Source: Herbaspirillum sp. CF444
GTDB taxonomy: Bacteria > Pseudomonadota > Gammaproteobacteria > Burkholderiales > Burkholderiaceae_D
Length of the DNA: 64,000 nucleotides
Assembly (NCBI RefSeq): GCF_000282135.1
Contig: NZ_AKJW01000018.1
Coordinates: 275,756-339,755, forward strand
Direction: 5' to 3'
Shown: in pieces, positions 18,535 through 27,518 of the stretch
How positions within the stretch are numbered: the first letter of the stretch is position 1
How the letters are laid out: each line of letters starts with the position of its first letter
Program-made: the position numbers and the translations under genes
The notes under the pieces: generated by a model
Databases searched by the model: none
Seen by the model: the letters and a program-made list of their open reading frames with translations, nothing else
What the model was told of the DNA's origin: nothing

Positions 18535-19887
18535 ATGAATACGCTTGCAGAATCTTCCCTCGCCAAAGCGGCCGTCAATACGGTGCGCTATCAGTCCGGC
18601 TTCGGCAACGAGTTTGCAACGGAGGCGTTGCCGGGCGCCTTGCCGGTCAATCAGAATTCGCCGCAGCAAGTTGCTTATGGTTTGTACGCCGAGCAGCTTT
18701 CCGGCACGGCCTTCACGGCGCCGCGCGGACACAACCGCCGCTCGTGGCTGTACCGGATTCGCCCGGCGGCGATGCATGAGCCGTTCGCGCGCATCGACAA
18801 CGGCCTGGTCGCGCGCTTCGACGATGTCGAGACGCCGCCGGATCAGCTGCGCTGGGATCCTCATCCTATGCCCTTGCCTGCGGTGCCGACCGATTTCGTC
18901 GCGGGGCTGATCACCATGGCCGGCAACGGTTCGCCCGATGCGCAGACCGGTTGCGCGATTCATTTGTACGCCGCGAATCAGTCGATGACGGACAACTTTT
19001 TCTACTCGGCGGACGGCGAGCTGCTGATCGTGCCGCAGGCCGGTCGCCTGCAATTGTTGACCGAGCTGGGCGTGATCGATATCGAGCCGCAAGAGATCGC
19101 GGTGATTCCGCGCGGCGTGCGGTTTCAGGTGAAGCTGCCGGACGGCCAGGCGCAAGGCTATGTCTGCGAGAACTTCGGCGCGCTGTTGCGCTTGCCTGAC
19201 CTCGGGCCGCTCGGTTCCAACGGCCTTGCCAATCCGCGCGACTTCCTCACGCCGCATGCCCGGTATGAAGACCGCGAGGGCGATTTTCGCCTGATTGCGA
19301 AATTCGGCGGCAACCTGTGGCAGGCGAAGATCGGCCACTCGCCGCTGGACGTGGTGGCATGGCACGGCAACTACGCGCCGTACAAATACGATCTGCGCCG
19401 TTTCAACACGATCGGTTCGATCAGCTACGACCATCCCGATCCGTCGATCTTCCTCGTGCTGCAGGCGCAGAGCGATACGCCGGGCGTGGATACGCTGGAT
19501 TTCGTGATTTTCCCGCCGCGCTGGCTGGCGGCCGAACACACCTTCCGTCCACCCTGGTTCCATCGCAACGTGGCGAGCGAATTCATGGGATTGATCCACG
19601 GCGAGTACGACGCCAAGGCCGAGGGCTTTCGTCCCGGCGGCGCCAGCCTGCACAATTGCATGACCGGCCACGGCCCGGACGGCGCGACTTTCGAGAAGGC
19701 CAGCCGCAGCGATACCAGCAAGCCGGACAAGGTGGCCGATACCATGGCCTTCATGTTCGAGACGCGCAACATCATCAAGCCGACGCGCCACGCGCTGACC
19801 TCGCCGACGCTGCAAAAAAATTATTACCAGTGCTGGATGGATATCCGCAAGCACTTCAATCCACAACAACGCCCGGAGCAACAATGA
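18535..19887 (+). CDS. hmgA: Homogentisate 1,2-dioxygenase
   Basis: 450 residues, close to the usual 430-450. Opens the ring of homogentisate with O2 to give 4-maleylacetoacetate (EC 1.13.11.5), using mononuclear Fe(II) in a cupin fold. Clear family stretches: [13 protein letters not shown] at the start, [18 protein letters not shown], and the iron region [16 protein letters not shown] with [14 protein letters not shown] after it. Last enzyme common to tyrosine and phenylalanine breakdown. ATG at 18535 behind GAGAAGG; its stop overlaps the fahA start (ATGA). Confidence 0.97.
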   Translation: MNTLAESSLAKAAVNTVRYQSGFGNEFATEALPGALPVNQNSPQQVAYGLYAEQLSGTAFTAPRGHNRRSWLYRIRPAAMHEPFARIDNGLVARFDDVETPPDQLRWDPHPMPLPAVPTDFVAGLITMAGNGSPDAQTGCAIHLYAANQSMTDNFFYSADGELLIVPQAGRLQLLTELGVIDIEPQEIAVIPRGVRFQVKLPDGQAQGYVCENFGALLRLPDLGPLGSNGLANPRDFLTPHARYEDREGDFRLIAKFGGNLWQAKIGHSPLDVVAWHGNYAPYKYDLRRFNTIGSISYDHPDPSIFLVLQAQSDTPGVDTLDFVIFPPRWLAAEHTFRPPWFHRNVASEFMGLIHGEYDAKAEGFRPGGASLHNCMTGHGPDGATFEKASRSDTSKPDKVADTMAFMFETRNIIKPTRHALTSPTLQKNYYQCWMDIRKHFNPQQRPEQQ

Positions 19888-21218
19888 GCATCTCTTTGAA
19901 CGAAACCCACGACGTCGCGCTACGCAGCTGGGTTGCCTCGGCCAATCTTGCCGGCAGCGATTTCCCGATCCAGAATTTGCCGTACGGCGTATTCCGCAGC
20001 AAGAACAACGGTGAAGCATTTCGCGCCGGCGTCGCCATCGGCGACCGGATCCTCGATTTGCGTGCCGCCTTCGAAAGCGGCGCATTCGGCGGCTTCGGCG
20101 AAGTCGTGCACAAAGCCATCGTCGCGGCGACCGCGGGCAGCAATCTGAATCCCCTGATGGAACTCGACGCCGCGGCGTGGTCGGCCTTGCGCATGGCCTT
20201 GTCGACGCTGCTGCGCGAAGGCTCGGTGCATCAGTCACAGCTGGAATCCGCATTGGTGCGGCAAACCGAAGCAGAGCACGCCTTGCCGGCGCAGATCGGC
20301 GACTACACCGATTTCTATACCTCGATCCATCACGCGACGACGATCGGTAAATTGTTCCGCCCCGACAATCCCTTGCTGCCCAACTACAAATGGGTGCCGA
20401 TCGGCTATCACGGCCGTTCGTCGTCGATCGCGGTGTCGGGCCAGCAGTTCCGCCGTCCGGTCGGGCAGACCAAGCCGCCGACTTCGGACACGCCGGTGTT
20501 CGGTCCGTGCAAGCGCCTCGATTATGAAATGGAAGTCGGCGTTTTCATGGGGCAGGGTAATGCCATCGGCGACGCCATCGGCATCGGCCAGGCCGAGTCG
20601 CATGTGTTCGGCCTGTGCCTGTTGAACGACTGGTCGGCGCGCGACGTGCAGGCGTGGGAATACCAGCCGCTCGGTCCTTTCCTGTCGAAGAATTTCGCCT
20701 CGACGATTTCACCGTGGGTCGTCACCATCGAAGCGCTGGCGCCGTACCGCTCCGCATGGACGCGCGACGCCGCCGATCCGCAGCCGATGGACTATCTGGA
20801 TTGCGCCGACCTGCGCGACAGCGGCGCTTTCGACGTGCAACTGGAGGTGCTGTTGCAGACCAAGTCCATGCGCGCGGCAGGCATGGCGCCGCAGCGTCTG
20901 TCGCTGGGCAATTTCCGCGATGCCTACTGGACGGTTTCGCAACTGGTGGCGCATCACACCGTCGGCGGCTGCAACCTGCGCGCCGGCGATTTGCTGGGAT
21001 CGGGCACCTTGTCTGGCCCGACGCCGGAGTCGGCCGGCTCGTTGCTGGAACTGACCGCCGGCGGCAAGCAAGCCATCAGCCTGGCCAGCGGCGAGACGCG
21101 CATCTTCATCGAAGACGGCGACACCGTCGTCATGCGCGGTTGGGCCGGGGGCGACGGTTTGCCGCGCATCGGCTTCGGCGAGGTGGCGGGCACGGTCTTG
21201 CCGGCGCGTTCGCTGTAG
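19884..21218 (+). CDS. fahA: Fumarylacetoacetase
   Basis: 444 residues. Hydrolyses fumarylacetoacetate to fumarate and acetoacetate (EC 3.7.1.2), the final step of the homogentisate route. The N-terminal SH3-like domain is followed by the FAH catalytic domain with [24 protein letters not shown], the metal-binding DYEMEVGVF and [14 protein letters not shown]. The ATG at 19884 overlaps the hmgA stop, with GGAGCA upstream, so translation is coupled. Confidence 0.96.
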   Translation: MSISLNETHDVALRSWVASANLAGSDFPIQNLPYGVFRSKNNGEAFRAGVAIGDRILDLRAAFESGAFGGFGEVVHKAIVAATAGSNLNPLMELDAAAWSALRMALSTLLREGSVHQSQLESALVRQTEAEHALPAQIGDYTDFYTSIHHATTIGKLFRPDNPLLPNYKWVPIGYHGRSSSIAVSGQQFRRPVGQTKPPTSDTPVFGPCKRLDYEMEVGVFMGQGNAIGDAIGIGQAESHVFGLCLLNDWSARDVQAWEYQPLGPFLSKNFASTISPWVVTIEALAPYRSAWTRDAADPQPMDYLDCADLRDSGAFDVQLEVLLQTKSMRAAGMAPQRLSLGNFRDAYWTVSQLVAHHTVGGCNLRAGDLLGSGTLSGPTPESAGSLLELTAGGKQAISLASGETRIFIEDGDTVVMRGWAGGDGLPRIGFGEVAGTVLPARSL

Positions 21219-21254
21219 TCGTTCCCGTCGATCAATATTTTCAGGAGACAGCGC

Positions 21255-21905
21255 ATGTCTATCCGTCTTTACAGTTACTTCCGCAGTTCGGCGTCGTATC
21301 GGGTGCGTATCGCCCTGCATCTGAAAGGCCAGTCCTACGACACCTTGCCGGTGCATTTGGTCAACAATGGCGGCGAGCAATTCGCGCCGGCCTTCAGCGC
21401 CATGAATCCGCAATCGCTGGTGCCGGTGATGGAAGAGGAAGGGCGGCACATCACGCAATCGCTGGCGATCCTGGAGTATCTGGAAGAACGCTTCCCGACG
21501 CCGGCGCTGCTGCCGTCCGGCCTGCTCGATCGCGCCCACGTGCGTGAAATCTCGCAGGCGATCGCCTGCGACATCCATCCGCTCAACAACCTGCGCGTGC
21601 TGCGCATGCTCAAGCAGGAGCTGGGCGTGAGCGACGAGGTCAAGCAGCAGTGGATACAACACTGGGTCAAGCTCGGTTTTGCCGCGCTGGAACAACAACT
21701 GGCAGCCAGTCCGCAGCGCGGGCGCTTCTGTTTCGGCGATACGCCGACGATGGCGGACTGTTGCCTGATTCCGCAGATCTTCAATGCGCGCCGTTTTGAG
21801 GTCGACATGACGCCTTATCCGACGCTGGCGGCCATCGACGAAGCCTGCTTTCAACTCAAGGCATTCCAGCTGGCCCAGCCGTCGGCGCAGCCAGACGCCG
21901 CCTAG
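21255..21905 (+). CDS. maiA: Maleylacetoacetate isomerase (zeta-class GST)
   Basis: 216 residues. Isomerises 4-maleylacetoacetate to fumarylacetoacetate with glutathione as cofactor (EC 5.2.1.2), the step between hmgA and fahA. Thioredoxin-like N-terminal domain with the zeta-class signature YFRSSASYRVRIALHLKG, and an all-helical C-terminal domain with TMADCCLIPQIFNARRF. ATG at 21255 with AGGAGA upstream; 36 bases after fahA, last gene of the operon. Confidence 0.95.
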   Translation: MSIRLYSYFRSSASYRVRIALHLKGQSYDTLPVHLVNNGGEQFAPAFSAMNPQSLVPVMEEEGRHITQSLAILEYLEERFPTPALLPSGLLDRAHVREISQAIACDIHPLNNLRVLRMLKQELGVSDEVKQQWIQHWVKLGFAALEQQLAASPQRGRFCFGDTPTMADCCLIPQIFNARRFEVDMTPYPTLAAIDEACFQLKAFQLAQPSAQPDAA

Positions 21906-21907
21906 GG

Positions 21908-21996
21908 CCTGTTTTGAACTTGTTCAGCCGGTAAGACCTTTCGGGCGGTCTTCCAGGCCGGGGTGCCCCAAAACCGGGCGTCGTTTTGGCTCGCCG
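21908..21996. repeat. Possible dispersed-element vestige with hairpin
   Basis: The 473-base gap between maiA and the EAL gene begins with a stretch that, read on the minus strand, gives an uninterrupted peptide containing ARFWGTPAWKTARK and VLPAEQVQNR, unrelated to its neighbours. It carries a hairpin at 21933-21952 (AAGACC / GGTCTT). It looks like part of a repeated element, but a genome search is needed. The rest of the gap shows only AT-rich promoter-like DNA around 22075-22105. Confidence 0.3.
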
Positions 21997-22378
21997 AAAA
22001 TTCTTGTTGGAAATTTGCCAAATATCTCCTCTATTCATGCGCCGGTCCCCCCGGAATTGCGGTTGCCCACAGTATTGCCGGTATAATTTTCCTCGCTAAG
22101 CTATTGAATCAAAATAACAAGACGCTTCGACAAGCGCTGTGGATAAAAGCAATGATGCAGGGGCCGAAGGGTTCAGTCCAAGGCGGCGCCTGCCAATAAT
22201 GATCAAGTCTGACTCAGGGAAATACAGTTTCGCCGTTCATGGAGAGCAAGGAGTGCTGTCGTGCATCGCTGCGCCGCCGGCAGGCGCGATGTGATGCAAG
22301 GCAGATATCGTTTATGCTCGTCTTCTGTCGGCTGCGATGCTGTTTCCGGGGGTGGGTCTCTTCGCTGGGGTTCTTTTT

Positions 22379-24298
22379 ATGCAAGTAGTCAGCCGACGTT
22401 ATCGCTGGGCTATCTACGGTTTGCTGGTGGTCGTGATTGCCGCCGGCATCGCGCTGTTTTTTGCCATGGCGCGCACGGCCAACGATATTCGCGCCTCGAC
22501 CACGCCGCTGTTGAAGGAAAACATTCCGACCTTGCGCCATCTGTCGGATTTTGAAAGCGCCTTGCTGCGCTATCAACTGGCGCTGAACAAATATTACGTC
22601 GCCTCGATCGGCCGTGATCGCTTCGATCACGTGGAAGCCGCTGCCGCCGAGCAGATGCGCGCCAATTTCGATTTCATCCGCCGCGACCTGCGGCAGACAG
22701 CCCAGATGTCGGCGCTGGTCAGTAACTATGACGCGGTGCTGGCGATGGGGCCGGCGCTGGAAAAACTGCTGCTGGCGCCCACCGTCAATCGCGATCAGGC
22801 GCGCGCGCTGCTCGGCGACCTCAACGTCAAGACCAATATGATTCGCGACCTGCTCGACCAGGCCAAGAAGGATGTCGAGGGATCGGTGTATCGCGTCGGC
22901 GAGATGGCCAACAGCGGCGTCGACCACATCTCGTGGCTGGTGCACGTCTATAGCGTGGGGATGTTGCTGGCGGCGCTGTTCATGCTGTATCACGTATGGG
23001 CGCGCTTCCGCTCGGAGAATGCGCTGGCCTTCGCCGCGGCGCACGATCCTTTGACCGGCCTGGCGCACCGCGGCTCGTTCGAGCGTCGCCTCAAGACCAT
23101 GGAAGATCAGCCGCATACGGTGGTGCTGGGCATGATCGACCGTTTCGAACGCGTCGTCGGCGGCCTTGGCCATGCGTTCGGCGACCGCCTGATGCAGGAA
23201 ATGGCGGGTCGTATCAAGCGCGCGGCGGAGCGCCACGGCGGCGAAGTGTTTCGTCTCAACGGCGCCAATGTCGCGATCCTCTACAAATCCAAGGGCGACC
23301 ATCTGAATTTTCAGGAAGCCTTGTCGAGCCTGCAGGAATACATGCGCCAGCCGTTCGAGTTCGGCCAGCACGAGATTTTTTCCAGCATGAGCATGGGCGG
23401 CGCCGAATATCCGCGCGACGGCGCCGAGCCGGCGCACCTGCTGCAGAATGCCGATGCTGCCTTGCAGGCGGCGCGCGACGCCGGCGGCGATTGTTTCGTG
23501 CAGTATTCGAATGCGCTCAACACGCGCGCGCAAGAGCGTCTGGCGTTGGAGGCGCAGTTGCGCCACGCGATCGAACGCAATGAGCTGGAGTTGCATTTCC
23601 AGCCGCAACAAGGCTTGACCGACGACCGGCTGGTCGGTTTCGAGGCGCTGGTGCGCTGGCGTCGCAACGGCGAACTGATTTCGCCGGCCGACTTCATCCC
23701 GCTGGCGGAAGAGTCCGGCCTGATCGTGCCGATCGGCGACTGGGTGTTGGCGGAAGCCTGCCGCCAGGCCAAGATCTGGAGCCTGGAGACGCCGCGCAAG
23801 TTCGTCATCGCGGTCAATATTTCGCCGCGCCAGTTCCACCATCCATCCTTCCTGCGCCGCGTCACCGAGACGCTGAGCGAAAGCCAGATCGATCCATCCT
23901 TCATCGAGTTGGAAATCACCGAAGGCATCGTCATGCGCGACGTCGAACGCACCATCGAATTGCTGGAAGACTTGCGCAAGCGCGGCCTGACGCTGGCGAT
24001 CGACGACTTCGGTACGGGTTATTCATCGCTGGCTTATCTCAAGCGTTTTTCCATCGACAAGCTCAAGATCGACCAGTCCTTCATCCGCCACCTGCGTCCC
24101 AACAGCGAAGACGCGGCGATCGTGCAGGCGGTCATCAACCTCGGCCACCATCTCGGCTTGTCGGTCATCGCCGAAGGCGTCGAAACCGCCAGCCAGCGCG
24201 AGTTGCTGCGCGCCTGGGGGTGTGACGAGATTCAGGGCTATTTCTATGGCCGGCCGTTGTCAGCCGACAAGGCTACTCAATTCATCTTCGAAAATTAA
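22379..24298 (+). CDS. Membrane EAL protein with degenerate GGDEF domain
   Basis: 639 residues from the ATG at 22379; an ATG at 22337 would add 14 hydrophobic residues ahead of the basic SRRYRW that normally precedes the first helix. Two membrane helices (about 10-30 and 195-217) flank a periplasmic helical sensor. The GGDEF domain is degenerate: the catalytic loop reads NGANV at about 294-298, so no cyclase activity is expected. The EAL domain is intact, with Glu422-Ala-Leu, DDFGTGYSSL and EGVET. It should be a c-di-GMP phosphodiesterase. Its stop overlaps the convergent MaoC gene by 4 bases. Confidence 0.9.
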   Translation: MQVVSRRYRWAIYGLLVVVIAAGIALFFAMARTANDIRASTTPLLKENIPTLRHLSDFESALLRYQLALNKYYVASIGRDRFDHVEAAAAEQMRANFDFIRRDLRQTAQMSALVSNYDAVLAMGPALEKLLLAPTVNRDQARALLGDLNVKTNMIRDLLDQAKKDVEGSVYRVGEMANSGVDHISWLVHVYSVGMLLAALFMLYHVWARFRSENALAFAAAHDPLTGLAHRGSFERRLKTMEDQPHTVVLGMIDRFERVVGGLGHAFGDRLMQEMAGRIKRAAERHGGEVFRLNGANVAILYKSKGDHLNFQEALSSLQEYMRQPFEFGQHEIFSSMSMGGAEYPRDGAEPAHLLQNADAALQAARDAGGDCFVQYSNALNTRAQERLALEAQLRHAIERNELELHFQPQQGLTDDRLVGFEALVRWRRNGELISPADFIPLAEESGLIVPIGDWVLAEACRQAKIWSLETPRKFVIAVNISPRQFHHPSFLRRVTETLSESQIDPSFIELEITEGIVMRDVERTIELLEDLRKRGLTLAIDDFGTGYSSLAYLKRFSIDKLKIDQSFIRHLRPNSEDAAIVQAVINLGHHLGLSVIAEGVETASQRELLRAWGCDEIQGYFYGRPLSADKATQFIFEN

Positions 24299-24762
24299 TT
24301 CTGTGGGCGGCGTGGCACCAGCAGGTTGCCGGTCATGACCAGCACCGGTTCATCGTGTTGATTGAAGGTGGTGACGCGATGCTTGAGGAAACCCTGCTGC
24401 GGTTTCGACTGCGAGAATTTCAACTCCAGCACCTCGACTTCGACGCGCAGGACGTCGCCCGGACGGGTAGGGCGCGGCCAGCGGAATTCTTCAAAACCCG
24501 CGCCGATGACGCCGCCCTTGATCGGCAGCGTCTTCACCAGCAAGCGCATGGTGAGCGCCGCCGTATGCCAGCCGCTGGCGGCCAGCCCGCCGAAAAAACT
24601 CTGCGCCGCCGCCGCTTCATCCAGATGGAAAGGCTGCGGGTCGTAGCTGGCGGCAAAGGCCTTGATGTCGTCGGCACTCAGCGTTTCGGTGGCGGCAACC
24701 TTGAATTTCTGGCCGGCGGCAAAATCTTCCAGGCACATTGGCAGGTTGGACGTGATGGACAT
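24295..24762 (-). CDS. MaoC-like (R)-hydratase / dehydratase
   Basis: 155 residues, ATG at 24762 with GGGAGA upstream. Single hot-dog fold with the hydratase-2 signature region: ETLSADDIKAFAASYDPQPFHLDEAAA provides the Asp and His pair, and ASGWHTAALTMRL follows. Such small MaoC proteins hydrate trans-2-enoyl-CoA or related thioesters. It is divergent from the HxlR regulator with a 91-base gap, so that regulator may control it. Substrate unknown. Confidence 0.83.
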   Translation of the reverse strand: MSITSNLPMCLEDFAAGQKFKVAATETLSADDIKAFAASYDPQPFHLDEAAAAQSFFGGLAASGWHTAALTMRLLVKTLPIKGGVIGAGFEEFRWPRPTRPGDVLRVEVEVLELKFSQSKPQQGFLKHRVTTFNQHDEPVLVMTGNLLVPRRPQN

Positions 24763-24801
24763 GGCAGTCTCCCTTGAGTTGTTCTATAATGTTAATTGCA
24801 A

Positions 24802-24833
24802 AATGATAGTGAGTAGTTCAATCGAATGATAGT
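24802..24833. promoter_or_regulatory. Direct repeat in the MaoC/HxlR divergent promoter
   Basis: The 9-mer AATGATAGT occurs at 24802-24810 and 24825-24833, 23 bases apart, about two helix turns. The gap is only 91 bases, so a factor bound here would affect both genes. Candidate HxlR site. Confidence 0.4.
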
Positions 24834-24853
24834 CAGCTTGGTGGGACTTGTCC

Positions 24854-25450
24854 ATGGAACGTAAAAGCTTTGGCAACATGCAATGCCCGGTCGCCCGCAC
24901 GCTCGAACGCGTGGGTGAATGGTGGAGCATTCTGATCCTGCGCGATGCAATGCACGGGCTGACCCGTTTCGACCAGTTTCAGAAGAGCCTGGACATTGCG
25001 CCCAACATGCTCACGCGTCGCCTCAACTCGCTGGTGGAATCCGGCCTGCTGGAGCGCCGCCAGTACAGCGAACGGCCGCCGCGCCATGAATACGTGCTGA
25101 CCGACCTGGGACGCGATTTCCGTTCCATTCTGGTCGCGCTCAACAGCTGGGGCAACAAGCATTTCGCGCCGGAAGGCCCGAGCGTGCTGCTGGTCGATTC
25201 GACTTCCGGCGAAGTGGCCGAACCGATCATGGTCGACCGCAAGAGCGGCAAGCCGTTGAGCTTGCCGGAGTTTGTTTTTGCTCCCGGCCCGCAAGCCAAT
25301 GAAAGCATGATCCGGCGCATCAACTTTGCGCGCGAACGTGCTGCCGCAGCCAATGACGGCGCCGAGAATGCCGTCGGGCAAGCGGAGGCGATCGAGCCGG
25401 CGGCGCCCGTCAAGGCGCCGCGCAAGAAGGCAGCGAAGAAAAGCGCCTGA
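24854..25450 (+). CDS. HxlR-family transcriptional regulator
   Basis: 198 residues from the ATG at 24854; a TTG at 24848 is also in frame. Winged helix with the HxlR start CPVARTLERVGEWWSILILRDAMHG, where the Cys before the first helix is the redox- or aldehyde-sensitive residue in several members, and the wing LLERRQYSERPPRHEYVLTDLG. It is longer than the usual 110-150 residues: after about residue 110 it carries an extra domain and a basic Ala/Lys tail (KAPRKKAAKKSA). Likely regulates the divergent MaoC gene and itself. Confidence 0.86.
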   Translation: MERKSFGNMQCPVARTLERVGEWWSILILRDAMHGLTRFDQFQKSLDIAPNMLTRRLNSLVESGLLERRQYSERPPRHEYVLTDLGRDFRSILVALNSWGNKHFAPEGPSVLLVDSTSGEVAEPIMVDRKSGKPLSLPEFVFAPGPQANESMIRRINFARERAAAANDGAENAVGQAEAIEPAAPVKAPRKKAAKKSA

Positions 25451-25562
25451 ATTTCTGTTGCCGTTTCGTCTATCCATGGCGCCGTTGTTACGGCGCCATT
25501 TTTTTGAACTCGCATTCAAGTCGGCTTGACAGCCGTCATTTCTATCACTACTATGCACATAC

Positions 25563-25582
25563 ATCAATGCATATGCATTGAT
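25563..25582. promoter_or_regulatory. Perfect 20-bp palindrome, probable MarR operator
   Basis: ATCAATGCATATGCATTGAT is its own reverse complement: half-sites ATCAATGC and GCATTGAT with a 4-base centre. It lies 22 bases before the MarR-type gene, where binding would block transcription or the ribosome start. Confidence 0.65.
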
Positions 25583-25604
25583 TTGTTTCGAAGGCAAATT
25601 GATC

Positions 25605-26039
25605 ATGTTTAACCAGTGCACCTGTACCCGCTTGCGCAGGCTTACCCGCCGCATCACGTCGATTTATGACCGGCATTTGCTGCCGGACGGGCTGACCATC
25701 AGCCAGTACTCGCTGCTGAGCCGGGTGGGCAAGCACGGCGCCATCGCCAATCTTCGCCTGGCGGCGGAAATGGGGATGGATCGCAGCACCCTGAGCCGCA
25801 ACATCAAGCCGCTGATGACGGCCGGATGGATCGCCACCGTCGATATGCCGCCGGACGAGCACGTCGACAAGCGGTCCTTCGGCTTGGCTTTGAGCGAGGC
25901 GGGCAAGATCAAGCTGGATGCCGCGCGTCCGAACTGGGCCAGCGCGCAGCAGGAGATCAACGGCTTGCTGGGTGAAGACATGCACGAGGCGCTGTCCGAC
26001 ATGATCGACAATGCCTACGACAGATTGCAGGAAGCCTGA
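25605..26039 (+). CDS. MarR-family transcriptional regulator
   Basis: 144 residues from the ATG at 25605, with AAGG ten bases upstream. Winged-helix core: LTISQYSLLSRVGKHG, LAAEMGMDRSTLSRNIKPLMTAGWI as the recognition region, then a beta wing (VDKRSFGLALSEAGKIKL). Cys residues near the N-terminus (QCTCTRL) could give redox sensing. A perfect palindrome in front suggests autorepression, and the same half-sites recur before the downstream MFS gene, which it probably controls. Confidence 0.87.
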   Translation: MFNQCTCTRLRRLTRRITSIYDRHLLPDGLTISQYSLLSRVGKHGAIANLRLAAEMGMDRSTLSRNIKPLMTAGWIATVDMPPDEHVDKRSFGLALSEAGKIKLDAARPNWASAQQEINGLLGEDMHEALSDMIDNAYDRLQEA

Positions 26040-26082
26040 TCCGGCCGAGAGCCGGATTCAGATTGAGTCATTCGTTATGAGC

Positions 26083-26117
26083 ACCATCAATGCGCCCATC
26101 GCATTGATGGTTTTTTA
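26083..26117 (+). terminator. Terminator built from the MarR half-sites
   Basis: A 12-bp perfect stem ACCATCAATGCG / CGCATTGATGGT with a 5-base loop and a T-run. Inside it are ATCAATGC and GCATTGAT, the two half-sites of the operator at 25563-25582, here with a 7-base spacer. It lies between the MarR gene and the MFS gene, 22 bases before the MFS start, so it may end the first transcript, act as a second operator, or both. Confidence 0.7.
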
Positions 26118-26138
26118 TTCTTTTTTTAATCGACCGTC

Positions 26139-27437
26139 ATGAATAAAATCACGCAAGCCATCGCCACGCGCACCTCGCACCGGTTCAGTTACGCCTGGGT
26201 CGTGGTCGCGGTCATCTTCCTCGTCCTGCTGACTTCGGCCGGCATCCGCGCCACGCCGTCGGTCATGATCCTGCCGCTGGAGCATGAGTTCGGCTGGAAC
26301 CGTTCCACCATCTCGCTGGCGATTTCCTTCAACATCGCTCTGTACGGCCTGATCGGGCCGTTCGCGGCGGCGGCGATGCAGCGTTTCGGCATCCGTCCCG
26401 TGGTGATGGGCGCGCTGGTGCTGCTGTCGGTCGGCACCGCTTTGAGTACGCTGATGCAAATGCCGTGGCACATGGTCATGACCTGGGGCCTGCTGGTCGG
26501 CTCGGGCACAGGCGTGGCGGCCAACACGCTGGGTGCGACGATTGTCAGCCGTTGGTTCGAAATGCGCCGCGGTCTGGCCATGGGTTTGCTCACCGCCAGC
26601 GCGGCGACCGGCCAGATGGTGTTCCTGCCGCTGATGGCGTCGATGGTCGAGCATTATGGCTGGCGTTCGGTGGCTTTCCTGGTCGCCATCGTGGCTGCCG
26701 TGGCGGTGCCGCTGGTGGCGCTGTTCCTGCCGGAGCGTCCGTCCGACGTCGGCCTGCGCCGCTACGGCCAGGCCGCCGACGCGCCTGCCGATGCCGAGGT
26801 GAAGCAGCGCAATCCGCTGGCGATCGCCTTCGATGCGTTGCGCCAGGCGATGAAGGTGCGCGATTTCTGGCTGCTGTTTTTCAGTTTCTTCGTCTGCGGC
26901 ATGAGCACCAACGGCTACATCGGCACGCAATTCATCGCCATGTGCAACGACTACGGCATTTCCGAAGTCGGCGGCGCCAGCATCCTGGCGGCGATGGGCA
27001 TGCTCGACCTGGTCGGCACCACCTTGTCGGGCTGGCTGTCGGATCGCTTCAATCCGCGCGTGCTGCTGTTCTGGTATTACGGCCTGCGCGGCATTGCGCT
27101 GATCTTCCTGCCTTATGCATTCGGTCTGGACTACTTCGGCCTGACCGTGTTCGCGATCTTTTACGGACTCGACTGGATCGCCACCGTGCCGCCGACCGTG
27201 CGTCTGGCCAACGATGTGTTCGGCCGCCTGGCGGCGCCCATCGTGTTCGGTTGGATCGTCGCCGGTCACCAGCTGGGGGCGGCAACGGCAACCACGATCG
27301 CTGGTTTCCTGCGTGCCAGCCTCGGCAACTACACCTTGTCTTCGGTGATCATGGGCGTTGCCTGTCTGATCGGCGCGGTCATGGTGTTGCGCATCAAGGG
27401 TGAGCAGCACGGCAAGCCGGTGGCGGTCGCAGCGTAA
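26139..27437 (+). CDS. MFS transporter, monocarboxylate-porter-like
   Basis: 432 residues with ATG at 26139; no clear Shine-Dalgarno. Twelve helices in two halves around a cytoplasmic loop (about 205-235). Helix 1 to loop 2 (SAGIRATPSVMILPLEHEFGWNRSTISLAIS) is typical of the MCT/OFA-like branch that moves organic acids. Controlled probably by the upstream MarR. Substrate not visible. Confidence 0.85.
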   Translation: MNKITQAIATRTSHRFSYAWVVVAVIFLVLLTSAGIRATPSVMILPLEHEFGWNRSTISLAISFNIALYGLIGPFAAAAMQRFGIRPVVMGALVLLSVGTALSTLMQMPWHMVMTWGLLVGSGTGVAANTLGATIVSRWFEMRRGLAMGLLTASAATGQMVFLPLMASMVEHYGWRSVAFLVAIVAAVAVPLVALFLPERPSDVGLRRYGQAADAPADAEVKQRNPLAIAFDALRQAMKVRDFWLLFFSFFVCGMSTNGYIGTQFIAMCNDYGISEVGGASILAAMGMLDLVGTTLSGWLSDRFNPRVLLFWYYGLRGIALIFLPYAFGLDYFGLTVFAIFYGLDWIATVPPTVRLANDVFGRLAAPIVFGWIVAGHQLGAATATTIAGFLRASLGNYTLSSVIMGVACLIGAVMVLRIKGEQHGKPVAVAA

Positions 27438-27464
27438 GGTCGAGTAAGCTCGCAACAGCCGATA

Positions 27465-27504
27465 AAAACCGCCCGCGTTCTGAAAAGGAGCGGGCGGTTT
27501 TTTA
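27465..27504. terminator. Bidirectional intrinsic terminator
   Basis: 11-bp stem AAACCGCCCGC / GCGGGCGGTTT with A-run before and T-run after, between the convergent MFS and esterase genes. Confidence 0.85.
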
Positions 27505-27518
27505 TTTCCTGGCCGTGA

